NCBI GenBank assembly: GCA_024640385.1
Contig: JAHEFC010000296.1
Span: 1-5,329 of the forward strand
From: Sphingobacteriales bacterium
Lineage (GTDB): Bacteria > Bacteroidota > Bacteroidia > Chitinophagales > Chitinophagaceae
Reading direction: 5' to 3'
Length of the DNA: 5,329 bases
Shown here: one piece after another, positions 1 through 5,329 of the stretch
Numbering within the stretch: position 1 is the first letter of the stretch
How the letters are laid out: every line of letters starts with the position of its first letter
Notes under the pieces: generated by a model
Told to the model about the DNA's origin: nothing
What the model saw: only the letters and a program-made list of their open reading frames with translations
The model's database searches: none
Position numbers and translations under genes: made by a program

Positions 1-102
1 CGCAATCGCGTTCTCCACCTTCATGCCGCGGATCTCATCAGCCAGCAGACGCATCTTGCGGGGTGACGTAGGATAATTTCTAAGTTTTGCTACAGCTTCC
101 AT
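1..102 (-). CDS. rplV: 50S ribosomal protein L22, N-terminal part (runs off left edge)
   Basis: These are the first 34 codons of L22, a 50S protein that binds 23S rRNA and whose extended loop lines the peptide exit tunnel near L4. The start is the ATG read from 102 down. The translation begins [20 protein letters not shown] and continues with [14 protein letters not shown] to the window edge. The SPRKxRLxADxIRG block at residues 13-26 is the conserved N-terminal part of the family. The gene lies 34 nt after rpsS, the standard S19-L22 order of the S10 operon. The start is preceded by AT-rich sequence (ATTATAACA) with no Shine-Dalgarno motif. The rest of the protein, including the tunnel loop involved in macrolide binding, is outside the window. 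Confidence 0.95.
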   Translation of the reverse strand, partial: MEAVAKLRNYPTSPRKMRLLADEIRGMKVENAIA

Positions 103-136
103 TGTTATAATTCGTTTTATCGCCTAAGTTCTGGAC

Positions 137-409
137 TTACGCTACTTTTTTGCTGGAATGTCCTTTAAAGTTCCTGGTAGGTGCAAACTCCCCGAGTTTG
201 TGACCAACCATGAATTCCGTTACGTACACAGGGATGAATTTGTTCCCGTTATGAACGGCCAGTGTATGCCCTACGAAATCCGGAGTGATCGTGCTTCTCC
301 TGCTCCATGTTTTCAGTACTCCCCGCTTGGCTTTGCCTTCATTCATGGAAAGAACCTTCTTCTCCAGCTTTGCACTTACGTAAGGACCTTTTTTAATTGA
401 ACGACCCAT
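137..409 (-). CDS. rpsS: 30S ribosomal protein S19
   Basis: S19 is a small basic protein of the 30S head that pairs with S13 and contacts 16S rRNA near the A-site tRNA. The 90-residue product has the normal family length. It opens [11 protein letters not shown], the usual N-terminus, and carries the S19 signature at residues 54-78: N-G-K...V...[13 protein letters not shown] basic tail (FKGHSSKK) follows. The ATG read from 409 is the only sensible start because the family N-terminus begins exactly there. No Shine-Dalgarno is present; the leader is instead a G-free run of 9-nt repeats (see 417-452). It lies between rplB (45-nt gap) and rplV (34-nt gap) and is probably cotranscribed with both. 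Stop codon is TAA. Confidence 0.98.
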   Translation of the reverse strand: MGRSIKKGPYVSAKLEKKVLSMNEGKAKRGVLKTWSRRSTITPDFVGHTLAVHNGNKFIPVYVTEFMVGHKLGEFAPTRNFKGHSSKKVA

Positions 410-416
410 ATCTTAA

Positions 417-452
417 AATGTGATGAATGTGATAAATGTGGTGAATGTGATT
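417..452. repeat. Four tandem 9-bp repeats (AATGTGATN) in the rplB-rpsS spacer
   Basis: On the plus strand four units follow without gaps: AATGTGATG, AATGTGATA, AATGTGGTG and AATGTGATT, at 417, 426, 435 and 444. They fill most of the 45-nt gap between the rplB stop and the rpsS start. In the mRNA (minus strand) the array reads as NATCACATT units. The stretch from 454 to 413 contains no G at all, so it should be almost unstructured upstream of the rpsS start. The same unit recurs in the fusA-rpsJ spacer (3602-3737). The function is unknown. Confidence 0.9.
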
Positions 453-454
453 GA

Positions 455-1294
455 TTACTTGGCTAATTTTTTACCATTCTTACGCTGAAGAATGAGCTTA
501 TCACTTCCTTTACCCCTTGTCCTGGTCTTCTCACCCTTGGCGTATTTACCAGTACGGCTCCTCGGGTGTCCGCCTGAAGATTTACCTTCACCACCACCCA
601 TCGGGTGATCCACAGGGTTCATGGCCACACCACGGTTACGCGGCTTGATGCCTTTCCACCTGTTACGACCCGCCTTACCCATGCTCTCCAGGTTGTGGTC
701 CGAGTTGGAAACCACACCCACCGTTGCGTAACAGTTGATCAGCACTTTCCTCAGTTCACCTGAAGGCATTTTCAATACTGCATAGTCATTCTCCTTGTTG
801 GTCAGCTGTGCGGAAGAACCGGCACTGCGGGAGATCTTGCCTCCCTGGCCTGGCTGCATCTCAATGTTGTGCACATTGGTACCCAGCGGCATGTTCTTCA
901 GCATCAGGGCATTCCCAATCTCAGGAGCAACCTCATCACCGCTGATAACGGTCATGCCTACCTGAAGTCCCTGGGGTGCCAGTATGTATTTTTTCTCTCC
1001 GTCTGCATAGTTCAGCAGCGCGATGAAAGCCGTCCTGTTCGGATCGTACTCAACAGTTGCCACTGTAGCAGGGATATTCTTCTTGTTACGTTTGAAATCG
1101 ATCAGACGGTACATGTTCTTGTTACCGCCACCGATATAACGCATAGCCCTTCTGCCCTGGAAGTTACGGCCACCTGTTTTGCCCTTCTTCTCAAGCAGTG
1201 TTTTTTCAGGGGTATCAGAGGTAATCTCCGCGTAAGCGTTTCCGATCCTCCAACGGGTACCTGCTGTTACCGGTTTGTATTTTTTCAGTGCCAT
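455..1294 (-). CDS. rplB: 50S ribosomal protein L2
   Basis: L2 is one of the largest primary 23S rRNA-binding proteins; it supports the peptidyl-transferase centre and subunit joining. The product has 279 residues, close to the usual 270-280. The N-terminal OB-type RNA-binding region carries the [16 protein letters not shown] stretch near residues 42-57, and the SH3-like region follows. The L2 signature [12 protein letters not shown] is at residues 218-229. It is followed by H230, which corresponds to the conserved His229 of E. coli L2, and then PMGGGEG. The C-terminus is very basic ([19 protein letters not shown]). Start is ATG with the family N-terminus MALKKYKP. It sits 42 nt after rplW and 45 nt before rpsS. 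Stop is TAA. No signs of damage or unusual composition. Confidence 0.98.
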   Translation of the reverse strand: MALKKYKPVTAGTRWRIGNAYAEITSDTPEKTLLEKKGKTGGRNFQGRRAMRYIGGGNKNMYRLIDFKRNKKNIPATVATVEYDPNRTAFIALLNYADGEKKYILAPQGLQVGMTVISGDEVAPEIGNALMLKNMPLGTNVHNIEMQPGQGGKISRSAGSSAQLTNKENDYAVLKMPSGELRKVLINCYATVGVVSNSDHNLESMGKAGRNRWKGIKPRNRGVAMNPVDHPMGGGEGKSSGGHPRSRTGKYAKGEKTRTRGKGSDKLILQRKNGKKLAK

Positions 1295-1336
1295 GTTTTA
1301 TTGCAATGTTTGCGGCCTTTGCGGGCCATTCTTCAA

Positions 1337-1636
1337 TTAAATGTTAGAATACAGATCAATGGTTTCTCCCTCAGCCACCACTACATACGCTTTCTTGTAT
1401 GCAGGCTTGCGGCCTTTTACAAATCCTGACTTGGTGAAACGGCTCTTGTTCTTTCCGGGAACAACCACAGTCCTCACATCTTCAACACTCACACCATAGA
1501 AGCTTTCAACAGCAGTCTTGATCTCGAGTTTGTTGGCTTGCTTTGCAACACGGAAAGAGAACGTCCTCTTCTTCTCCTGGAATGCATTCGCCTTTTCAGT
1601 AAGTATCGGTTTGATCAGTATTTCGTTGAGTTTCAT
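1337..1636 (-). CDS. rplW: 50S ribosomal protein L23
   Basis: L23 binds domain III of 23S rRNA at the exit-tunnel rim, where it acts as a docking site for trigger factor and the signal recognition particle. The 99-residue product has the normal bacterial length. Visible family features are the N-terminal LIKPILTEKA (residues 7-16), the TFSFRVAKQANKLEIKTAVE region with FYGVSVEDVRT (residues 25-56), a basic extended loop (PGKNKSRFTKSGFVKGRK, residues 60-77), and the C-terminal KKAYVVVAEGETIDLYSNI. It lies 43 nt after rplD and 42 nt before rplB, in standard order. Start is ATG preceded by GTTAACA; the purine stretch AAAGAG a little further upstream is only weakly Shine-Dalgarno-like. Stop is TAA. 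Confidence 0.97.
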   Translation of the reverse strand: MKLNEILIKPILTEKANAFQEKKRTFSFRVAKQANKLEIKTAVESFYGVSVEDVRTVVVPGKNKSRFTKSGFVKGRKPAYKKAYVVVAEGETIDLYSNI

Positions 1637-1679
1637 TGTTAACTCTTTAAATCTTTTTAGTTAATACCCCACTTCCGGA

Positions 1680-2318
1680 TCAGGCTGTAACAACAGCATC
1701 TTCCTCAGTGAAAATTTTTGCAGCACTCTCTGTGAACACGATCACATCTGAATTCACCAGGTCGTATGTGTTCAGGTCAGAGAGCAGCGTGGTGAGAACA
1801 GAAGGAATATTCCTTGAACTCATGTATACGTTATCGTTATACTCAGGAATAACGAACAGCGCTTTCTTGTCACTCACTTTCAGGTTGTCGAGGATACCGG
1901 CGAACTCCTTTGTTTTAGGAGCATTCATGGTAACATCTTCAACGATCACCACACTGTTATCCTTTGCTTTTGCACTCAGGGCGCTGATCTTGGCCAGGTC
2001 CTTCACCTTACGGTTCAGTTTGAAATCGTAAGCATGAGGCTTCGGTCCGAATACAGTACCACCACCTTTATAAAGCGGGTTACGGATGTTACCCTTACGG
2101 GCGCCGCCTGTACCTTTCTGACGGTGAAGCTTGCGGCTTGCACCATGAACTTCGGCACGGGTCTTCACCTTGTGTGTGCCCTGGCGCTGCGCAGCCAGGT
2201 ATTGTTTCACGGCCAGGTAAACCACATGCGTGTTAGGTTCAATTCCGAAGATCTCATCTGGCAGTTCAATTGTTCTGCCGGTTTTCTCTCCTTTTATATT
2301 TAAAACATCTGCTTGCAT
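1680..2318 (-). CDS. rplD: 50S ribosomal protein L4
   Basis: L4 is a primary 23S rRNA binder whose long loop reaches into the peptide exit tunnel opposite L22. In enteric bacteria it also represses its own operon by binding the S10 leader; whether that happens here is unknown. The product has 212 residues, within family range. The tunnel loop is at about residues 44-98 and includes RQKGTGGARKGNIRNPLYKGGG and FGPKPHAYDF; RQKGTG is the region where macrolide-resistance changes occur in other bacteria, and it looks intact. The globular part contains VVIVEDVTMNAPKTKEF and the C-terminal DVIVFTESA. The ATG read from 2318 gives MQADVLNIKGEKTG, a typical start for this lineage. Only 14 nt separate it from rplC, so the two are almost certainly cotranscribed. 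Stop is TGA. Confidence 0.97.
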   Translation of the reverse strand: MQADVLNIKGEKTGRTIELPDEIFGIEPNTHVVYLAVKQYLAAQRQGTHKVKTRAEVHGASRKLHRQKGTGGARKGNIRNPLYKGGGTVFGPKPHAYDFKLNRKVKDLAKISALSAKAKDNSVVIVEDVTMNAPKTKEFAGILDNLKVSDKKALFVIPEYNDNVYMSSRNIPSVLTTLLSDLNTYDLVNSDVIVFTESAAKIFTEEDAVVTA

Positions 2319-2332
2319 CGTAATCCGTTTAG

Positions 2333-2950
2333 TTATTTCTGAATGTATACAATTGAACCATTGTGACCAGGTACAGAACCGGTCACCAGTATGTAGTTCT
2401 TTTCAGGGAAGATCTTGACAACTTTCAGTCCTTTCACTTTCACCCTGTCACCACCCATACGGCCCGCCATACGCATGCCCTTGAATACACGTGATGCATC
2501 AGATGAGTTACCGATAGAACCCGGAGCACGCTGACGGTCGTGCTGACCATGCGACTGCTCGCCAACACCACTGAATCCATGGCGTTTTACAACACCCTGG
2601 AAACCTTTACCTTTTGAGGTACCAACCACATCAACACTGTCGCCTTCGGCGAAAATGTCAACGGTTATGGTTTCGCCGGCATTCTTTTCTATGGAATAAT
2701 CACGGAATTCTTTAACTACTTTCTTGGGAGATGAACCGGTTTTGGCGAAATGTCCTTTTTCAGACGAGTTGGAGTGCTTTTCGTTCTTGTCGCCAAATGC
2801 TAACTGGAGTGCGTTGTAACCGTCTGAGTCTGTTGACTTCACCTGGGTGACGGTACAGGGACCTGCTTCTATAATGGTGCAGGGAGTCTGCTTACCATCA
2901 GCACTGAAGATGCTGGTCATCCCGATTTTCTTTCCGATAATACCTTTCAT
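2333..2950 (-). CDS. rplC: 50S ribosomal protein L3
   Basis: L3 is an early-assembly 50S protein that reaches the peptidyl-transferase centre. I place the start at the ATG read from 2950, giving 205 residues and the family N-terminus [15 protein letters not shown]. An upstream in-frame ATG at 3004 would add 18 residues ([13 protein letters not shown]...) not typical of L3. The L3 signature spans residues 100-123 (F, D107, G110, S112, then GKGFQG and R123). The loop RAPGSIG...[13 protein letters not shown] follows at about 141-167. Position 150, the methylated glutamine in E. coli L3, is serine here (GNSSDAS). The start is preceded by an A-rich tract (CAAAAAAATTATACA). The 280-nt gap to rpsJ is unusually long; the gap to rplD is 14 nt. 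Stop is TAA. Confidence 0.97.
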   Translation of the reverse strand: MKGIIGKKIGMTSIFSADGKQTPCTIIEAGPCTVTQVKSTDSDGYNALQLAFGDKNEKHSNSSEKGHFAKTGSSPKKVVKEFRDYSIEKNAGETITVDIFAEGDSVDVVGTSKGKGFQGVVKRHGFSGVGEQSHGQHDRQRAPGSIGNSSDASRVFKGMRMAGRMGGDRVKVKGLKVVKIFPEKNYILVTGSVPGHNGSIVYIQK

Positions 2951-2976
2951 TGTATAATTTTTTTGCCCCTCCCCGG

Positions 2977-3123
2977 TTATGAGGACAGTACGGTACAACC
3001 GCATACTTCAATCCTGTGTTTGCCACCGACCTTTTCCTTGTATCGTTTTTCTTCCCTCTTTGCTTCAGCTTCAGAGGGCGATGGAAGTACCGGTAGTAAA
3101 CAAACCTCGAAGGGCTTGTTCAT
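2977..3123 (-). CDS. Doubtful 48-residue ORF in the rpsJ-rplC spacer
   Basis: An ATG-to-TAA frame on the operon strand fills much of the rpsJ-rplC gap and ends 26 nt before the rplC start. The translation begins [20 protein letters not shown], continues with a highly charged Lys/Glu/Arg stretch (residues 18-38), and ends [11 protein letters not shown] do not recognise it. In favour are its strand, its position between two cotranscribed genes, and a plausible peptide composition. Against it are a length that is easily reached by chance, leucine codons TTA, CTA and CTT in its first part where the neighbouring genes favour CTG and other common codons, and a predicted hairpin (3097-3122) that overlaps its start codon. 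A non-coding structured spacer is at least as likely. Confidence 0.2.
   Translation of the reverse strand: MNKPFEVCLLPVLPSPSEAEAKREEKRYKEKVGGKHRIEVCGCTVLSS
3097..3122 (-). promoter_or_regulatory. Candidate RNA stem-loop upstream of rplC
   Basis: Read as minus-strand RNA, 3122-3113 (UGAACAAGCC) pairs with 3106-3097 (GGUUUGUUUA) around the loop CUUCGA. This gives ten consecutive pairs, two of them G-U. On the plus strand those two become A-C mismatches, so the structure is complete only in the operon transcript. It covers two bases of the ATG of the doubtful 48-codon ORF. The role is unproven; it was found by eye, without folding software. Confidence 0.35.
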
Positions 3124-3205
3124 ATTTCAGACCCGTTCATACGGGAATAAATCTTGTTTCAGCGCTCCTACTTCTCTTCTACAACGCAGAAGAAATTGGG
3201 AGATG

Positions 3206-3243
3206 AATAAAAAGAACTAATGATCAGCCGTCAGGCTTTGATC
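3206..3243 (-). terminator. Weak terminator or attenuator candidate at the rpsJ stop
   Basis: Around the rpsJ TGA the minus-strand RNA can form GAUC-AA-AGCC / UGAC loop / GGCU-GAUC, which is eight pairs with a 2-nt bulge (3222-3243). Five nt later comes the U-rich run UUCUUUUUAUU (3216-3206). The stem is imperfect and the U-run is not adjacent to it, so strong termination is unlikely. Partial attenuation after rpsJ is possible. Confidence 0.25.
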
Positions 3244-3536
3244 TCAACTTCCACACCGCTGGGCAGATCCAGCTTACTCAGCGCATCCACTGTGCGTGAA
3301 GACGACGTATAAATATCGAGCAGGCGCTTATGCGTGCAAAGCTCGAACTGCTCACGTGCTTTTTTGTTCACGTGTGGTGAACGAAGTACAGTGAATATCT
3401 TCTTACGTGTGGGCAGGGGAATTGGTCCTGTTACTACCGCTCCTGTGCTGCGCACTGTTTTCACGATCTTTTCAGCTGATTTATCAACCAGGTTGTGATC
3501 GTAAGACTGCAATTTTATCCTGATACGCTGTGACAT
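3231..3536 (-). CDS. rpsJ: 30S ribosomal protein S10 (NusE)
   Basis: S10 is a 30S-head protein and, as NusE, pairs with NusB and NusG in transcription antitermination and transcription-translation coupling. The 101-residue length is standard. The S10 signature is at residues 28-43: [16 protein letters not shown]. The rRNA-binding loop follows, with [13 protein letters not shown] (53-65) and HKRLLDIY (69-76), and the C-terminus is [11 protein letters not shown]. The ATG read from 3536 gives [14 protein letters not shown], the usual N-terminus. It is the first gene of the S10 transcript here: a clear promoter lies 30-60 nt upstream, and a terminator separates it from fusA. The leader has no Shine-Dalgarno but a small hairpin (3546-3561). 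The gap to rplC is unusually long. Stop is TGA. Confidence 0.98.
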   Translation of the reverse strand: MSQRIRIKLQSYDHNLVDKSAEKIVKTVRSTGAVVTGPIPLPTRKKIFTVLRSPHVNKKAREQFELCTHKRLLDIYTSSSRTVDALSKLDLPSGVEVEIKA

Positions 3537-3545
3537 ACTTTATAA

Positions 3546-3561
3546 CCCACTTTTCAATGGG
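3546..3561 (-). promoter_or_regulatory. GAAA-capped hairpin in the rpsJ leader
   Basis: In the minus-strand RNA, CCCAUU-GAAA-AGUGGG forms a 6-bp stem (one G-U pair) closed by a GNRA-type tetraloop. It begins at or within a few bases of the predicted transcript start and ends 9 nt before the rpsJ ATG. It may protect the 5' end or take part in control of the S10 transcript; neither role is shown by sequence alone. Confidence 0.4.
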
Positions 3562-3565
3562 GATG

Positions 3566-3596
3566 CAAAAGTAGGGAAAAGTTTATTTCTACGCAA
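3566..3596 (-). promoter_or_regulatory. Bacteroidota-type promoter of the S10 operon
   Basis: On the minus strand, TTG (3596-3594, within TTTTTTG) is followed after 20 nt by TACTTTTG (3573-3566). This is an exact match to the TAnnTTTG -7 element of Bacteroidota primary sigma factors, with spacing in the known range. Transcription should start near 3560-3563, giving an rpsJ leader of about 25 nt. It is the only clear match I found in the window's intergenic regions. Confidence 0.8.
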
Positions 3597-3601
3597 AAAA
3601 T

Positions 3602-3737
3602 AATGTGAGAAAATGTGATAAATGTGAAAAATGTGGTGGAATGAATGTGGCAAATGAAACGCTTGAAAATGAATGCATTATCCACATTTATCACATTCAT
3701 TTATCACATTTCCCACATTCATCACATTAATCACATT
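3602..3737. repeat. Large imperfect inverted repeat built of AATGTGA units
   Basis: The left arm (3602-3656) carries AATGTG units at 3602, 3612, 3621, 3630 and 3644, with a short AATG at 3640. The right arm carries the complement, CACATT, at 3683, 3692, 3705, 3714, 3723 and 3732, with a short CATT at 3698. Most units are 9 nt apart. The arms match closely: AATGTGATAAATG and AATGAATGTG occur in both when one is reverse-complemented. About 26 nt separate the arms. The element fills most of the fusA-rpsJ spacer, between the terminator and the rpsJ promoter. Confidence 0.85.
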
Positions 3738-3738
3738 A

Positions 3739-3765
3739 AAAAACCCCGCTTTTGGCGGGGTTTTT
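3739..3765 (-). terminator. Rho-independent terminator after fusA
   Basis: AAAAACCCCGC (3739-3749) and GCGGGGTTTTT (3755-3765) form a perfect 11-bp stem with a 5-nt loop. The stem begins 4 nt after the fusA stop codon. In the fusA transcript it is followed by a run of six U (3743-3738, partly within the stem). The plus strand also ends in a T-rich run (TTTTTCTTTTT), so the element may act in both directions. It marks the end of the upstream transcript before the separate S10 promoter. Confidence 0.9.
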
Positions 3766-3769
3766 CTTT

Positions 3770-5329
3770 TTATGCATTTACTTTTCCTTTGACCTTGGCG
3801 ATCACCTCCTCGGCAACCCCGCTTGGCGCAGGTGAGTAATGTGAGAATTCCATGGTGGAAGTAGCCCTTCCTGAACTCAGCGAACGAAGTTGGGTTACAT
3901 AACCGAACATCTCGCTCAGCGGAACCTTGGCCTTGATCACCTGGGCCCCTGCCCTGCTGTCCATGCCCTCCAGGAGTCCACGACGCCTGTTCAGGTCACC
4001 GGTAACATCACCCATGTATTGCTCAGGAGTGATCACCTCAACTTTCATGATAGGCTCCAGCAACACCGGCTTGGCTTTCTTAGCCGCTTCCCTGAATCCG
4101 CTGCGGGCACAAAGTTCAAAACTCATACCGTCAGAGTCAACCTGGTGGTAGCTGCCATCGAAGATCCGCACCCTCATATGTTCAACAGGGTAGTTAGCCA
4201 ACACGCCATTGGTCATGGCCTGTTCAAAACCTTTTTGGATCGGTGCAATGAATTCCCTGGGGATGGATCCACCAAAGATATCATTGACAAACTGCATCTG
4301 CTTGCCGGGGTTTTCTTTCAGCCACTCTTCTTCCGCAGGACCGAATTCGAATACGATGTCAGCGAATTTACCGCGACCACCGGTTTGTTTTTTCAGTACT
4401 TCCCTGTGCTCAATAGTAGCCTGGAAAGCTTCTTTATATGCCACCTGGGGAGCACCCTGGTTAACTTCAACTTTAAACTCACGCTTCATCCTGTCCACGA
4501 TGATCTCCAGGTGAAGTTCACCCATACCACTCAATACGGTCTGGCCGGTTTCTTCATCTGTTTTAACCCTCAGTGTAGGATCTTCCTCGATGAGCTTGCC
4601 AATCGCCATACCCATCCTGTCAACATCCGCTTGGGCCTTGGGTTCAACAGCGATAGAGATCACAGGTTCAGGAATGAACATGTTCTCCAGTACAATTGGA
4701 TGGTCCTCATCACAAAGCGTATCACCCGTCTTGATCTCTTTAAACCCTACTGCTGCACCAATATCACCTGCTTCGATAAAATCAATGGGGTTCTGCTTGT
4801 TAGCATACATCTGCATGATACGGCTGATCCTTTCGTTCTTACCACTCCTCATGTTCTTAACATATGAACCGGCATCGAGATGACCGCTATAGCAGCGGAA
4901 GAACGCCAGACGGCCAACAAATGGATCGGTCATGATCTTGAAAGCCAGGGCCGCAAAAGGTTCTTTTGCATCAGGCTGACGGGAAATCTCTTCACCCGTA
5001 TCAGGATTGGTACCCAGGATGGCTTCAATATCCATGGGACTGGGCAGGTAACGTACCACGCAATCAAGCATGGTTTGTACCCCTTTATTCTTGAAAGCAG
5101 AACCGCAGAGCATCGGAACGATACTCATATCGATCGTTGCCTTACGGATGGCTTCATGGATCTCGTTCTCACTGATCGAATTAGGATCATCGAAGAATTT
5201 CTCCATCAATGTGTCGTCATATTCTGCAACAGCCTCGATCAGCTGCCCTCTCCAGTAATCAACATCTTCCTTCATATCCTCAGGGATGGCCACTTCCTGG
5301 TAAGTAGCACCCTGTGTAGCATCATTCCA
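3770..5329 (-). CDS. fusA: Elongation factor G, C-terminal 519 codons (runs off right edge)
   Basis: EF-G is the GTPase that drives tRNA-mRNA translocation and, with RRF, ribosome recycling. The frame is open to the window edge (first visible residues [12 protein letters not shown]), so the true start and the GTP-binding motifs G1-G4 lie outside. In fragment numbering: the end of the G domain with the G5-like CGSAFKN (75-81); domain II from about 122 ([19 protein letters not shown]); domain III from about 222 with [19 protein letters not shown]; domain IV with [24 protein letters not shown] and the tip loop [10 protein letters not shown] (393-402); domain V with [20 protein letters not shown] and [15 protein letters not shown]. 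It ends [11 protein letters not shown]. Intact EF-G is about 700 residues, so roughly 190 are missing. A terminator follows directly, and no tuf gene is present before rpsJ. Confidence 0.98.
   Translation of the reverse strand, partial: WNDATQGATYQEVAIPEDMKEDVDYWRGQLIEAVAEYDDTLMEKFFDDPNSISENEIHEAIRKATIDMSIVPMLCGSAFKNKGVQTMLDCVVRYLPSPMDIEAILGTNPDTGEEISRQPDAKEPFAALAFKIMTDPFVGRLAFFRCYSGHLDAGSYVKNMRSGKNERISRIMQMYANKQNPIDFIEAGDIGAAVGFKEIKTGDTLCDEDHPIVLENMFIPEPVISIAVEPKAQADVDRMGMAIGKLIEEDPTLRVKTDEETGQTVLSGMGELHLEIIVDRMKREFKVEVNQGAPQVAYKEAFQATIEHREVLKKQTGGRGKFADIVFEFGPAEEEWLKENPGKQMQFVNDIFGGSIPREFIAPIQKGFEQAMTNGVLANYPVEHMRVRIFDGSYHQVDSDGMSFELCARSGFREAAKKAKPVLLEPIMKVEVITPEQYMGDVTGDLNRRRGLLEGMDSRAGAQVIKAKVPLSEMFGYVTQLRSLSSGRATSTMEFSHYSPAPSGVAEEVIAKVKGKVNA

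Larger units (their letters stand above)
2951..3230 (-). other. Long, hairpin-rich rpsJ-rplC intercistronic spacer
   Basis: This 280-nt gap contains no recognisable gene. Other gaps inside the ribosomal protein cluster are 14-45 nt. On the transcribed strand several stem-loops can be drawn by eye: CCCGT/ACGGG with a 4-nt loop (3132-3145), a 10-bp stem with a 6-nt loop (3097-3122), CCCTCT/AGAGGG with a 13-nt loop (3054-3078), and a 6-bp stem with a triloop (2989-3003). I found no TAnnTTTG promoter in it. It could be a regulatory leader for rplC and the genes after it, or simply tolerated extra sequence. Confidence 0.45.

Noticed and set aside
125..139. TAAGT/ACTTA inverted repeat at the rpsS stop as a terminator
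   Set aside because: The stem is only 5 A/T-rich pairs with no U-run after it, and the operon continues into rplV 34 nt later.
417..452. CRISPR array
   Set aside because: The units are contiguous 9-mers without spacers, and no cas genes are present.
869..1429. A 186-codon open frame on the plus strand, opposite rplB and rplW
   Set aside because: It spans two conserved minus-strand genes and their gap and has no recognisable protein features, so it is a shadow frame.
2951..3004. Upstream in-frame ATG that would extend L3 by 18 residues
   Set aside because: The family N-terminus [12 protein letters not shown] begins exactly at 2950, and the extension is not typical of L3. The upstream ATG also falls in a possible hairpin (2989-3003).
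2963..3220. Plus-strand open frames of 75-85 codons in the rpsJ-rplC spacer
   Set aside because: They oppose the operon direction, overlap each other in two frames, resemble no known protein, and have no promoter visible on the plus strand.
3890..4867. A 325-codon open frame on the plus strand, opposite fusA
   Set aside because: It lies entirely antisense to a clearly functional EF-G. Its translation shows no family resemblance and no promoter of its own; long antisense frames arise from codon bias in conserved genes.
5291..5293. GTG codon as a start for fusA
   Set aside because: The frame is open upstream to the window edge and encodes conserved EF-G residues ([12 protein letters not shown]), so this codon is an internal valine.

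Overview
The window is a stretch of conserved translation genes, all on the minus strand, from a member of the Bacteroidota. The protein sequences look closest to the Chitinophagaceae/Sphingobacteriales type, but that finer placement is an inference from memory. Three observations support Bacteroidota. The one clear promoter has the TTG / TAnnTTTG form. None of the starts has a Shine-Dalgarno sequence at normal spacing; most are preceded by short A/T-rich sequence. Finally, fusA lies directly before rpsJ with no tuf gene between them.

In the direction of transcription (right to left): the C-terminal 519 codons of fusA (EF-G, running off the right edge), a strong bidirectional-looking terminator, a 233-nt spacer with a large repeat-built inverted repeat and the S10-operon promoter, rpsJ (S10), an unusually long 280-nt spacer, rplC (L3), rplD (L4), rplW (L23), rplB (L2), a 45-nt spacer made of four 9-bp repeats, rpsS (S19), and the first 34 codons of rplV (L22), which runs off the left edge. 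The gene order is the classical S10 order and no protein gene is broken.

The genes work together in building and running the ribosome. L3, L4, L23, L2 and L22 are 50S proteins that bind 23S rRNA early in assembly. S10 and S19 belong to the 30S head, and S10 is also the NusE antitermination factor. EF-G drives translocation. The terminator plus new promoter suggest that fusA ends the upstream str-type transcript and rpsJ begins a new one.

The unusual material lies between the genes. It consists of the repeat family AATGTGATN, found as a tandem array in the rpsS leader and as a large inverted repeat before the rpsJ promoter; a small GAAA-capped hairpin at the predicted 5' end of the S10 mRNA; and the 280-nt rpsJ-rplC spacer, which holds several possible RNA hairpins and one doubtful 48-codon ORF. 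I see no previously undescribed multi-gene system here. The other long open frames in the window are antisense or out-of-frame shadows of the ribosomal protein genes and fusA.
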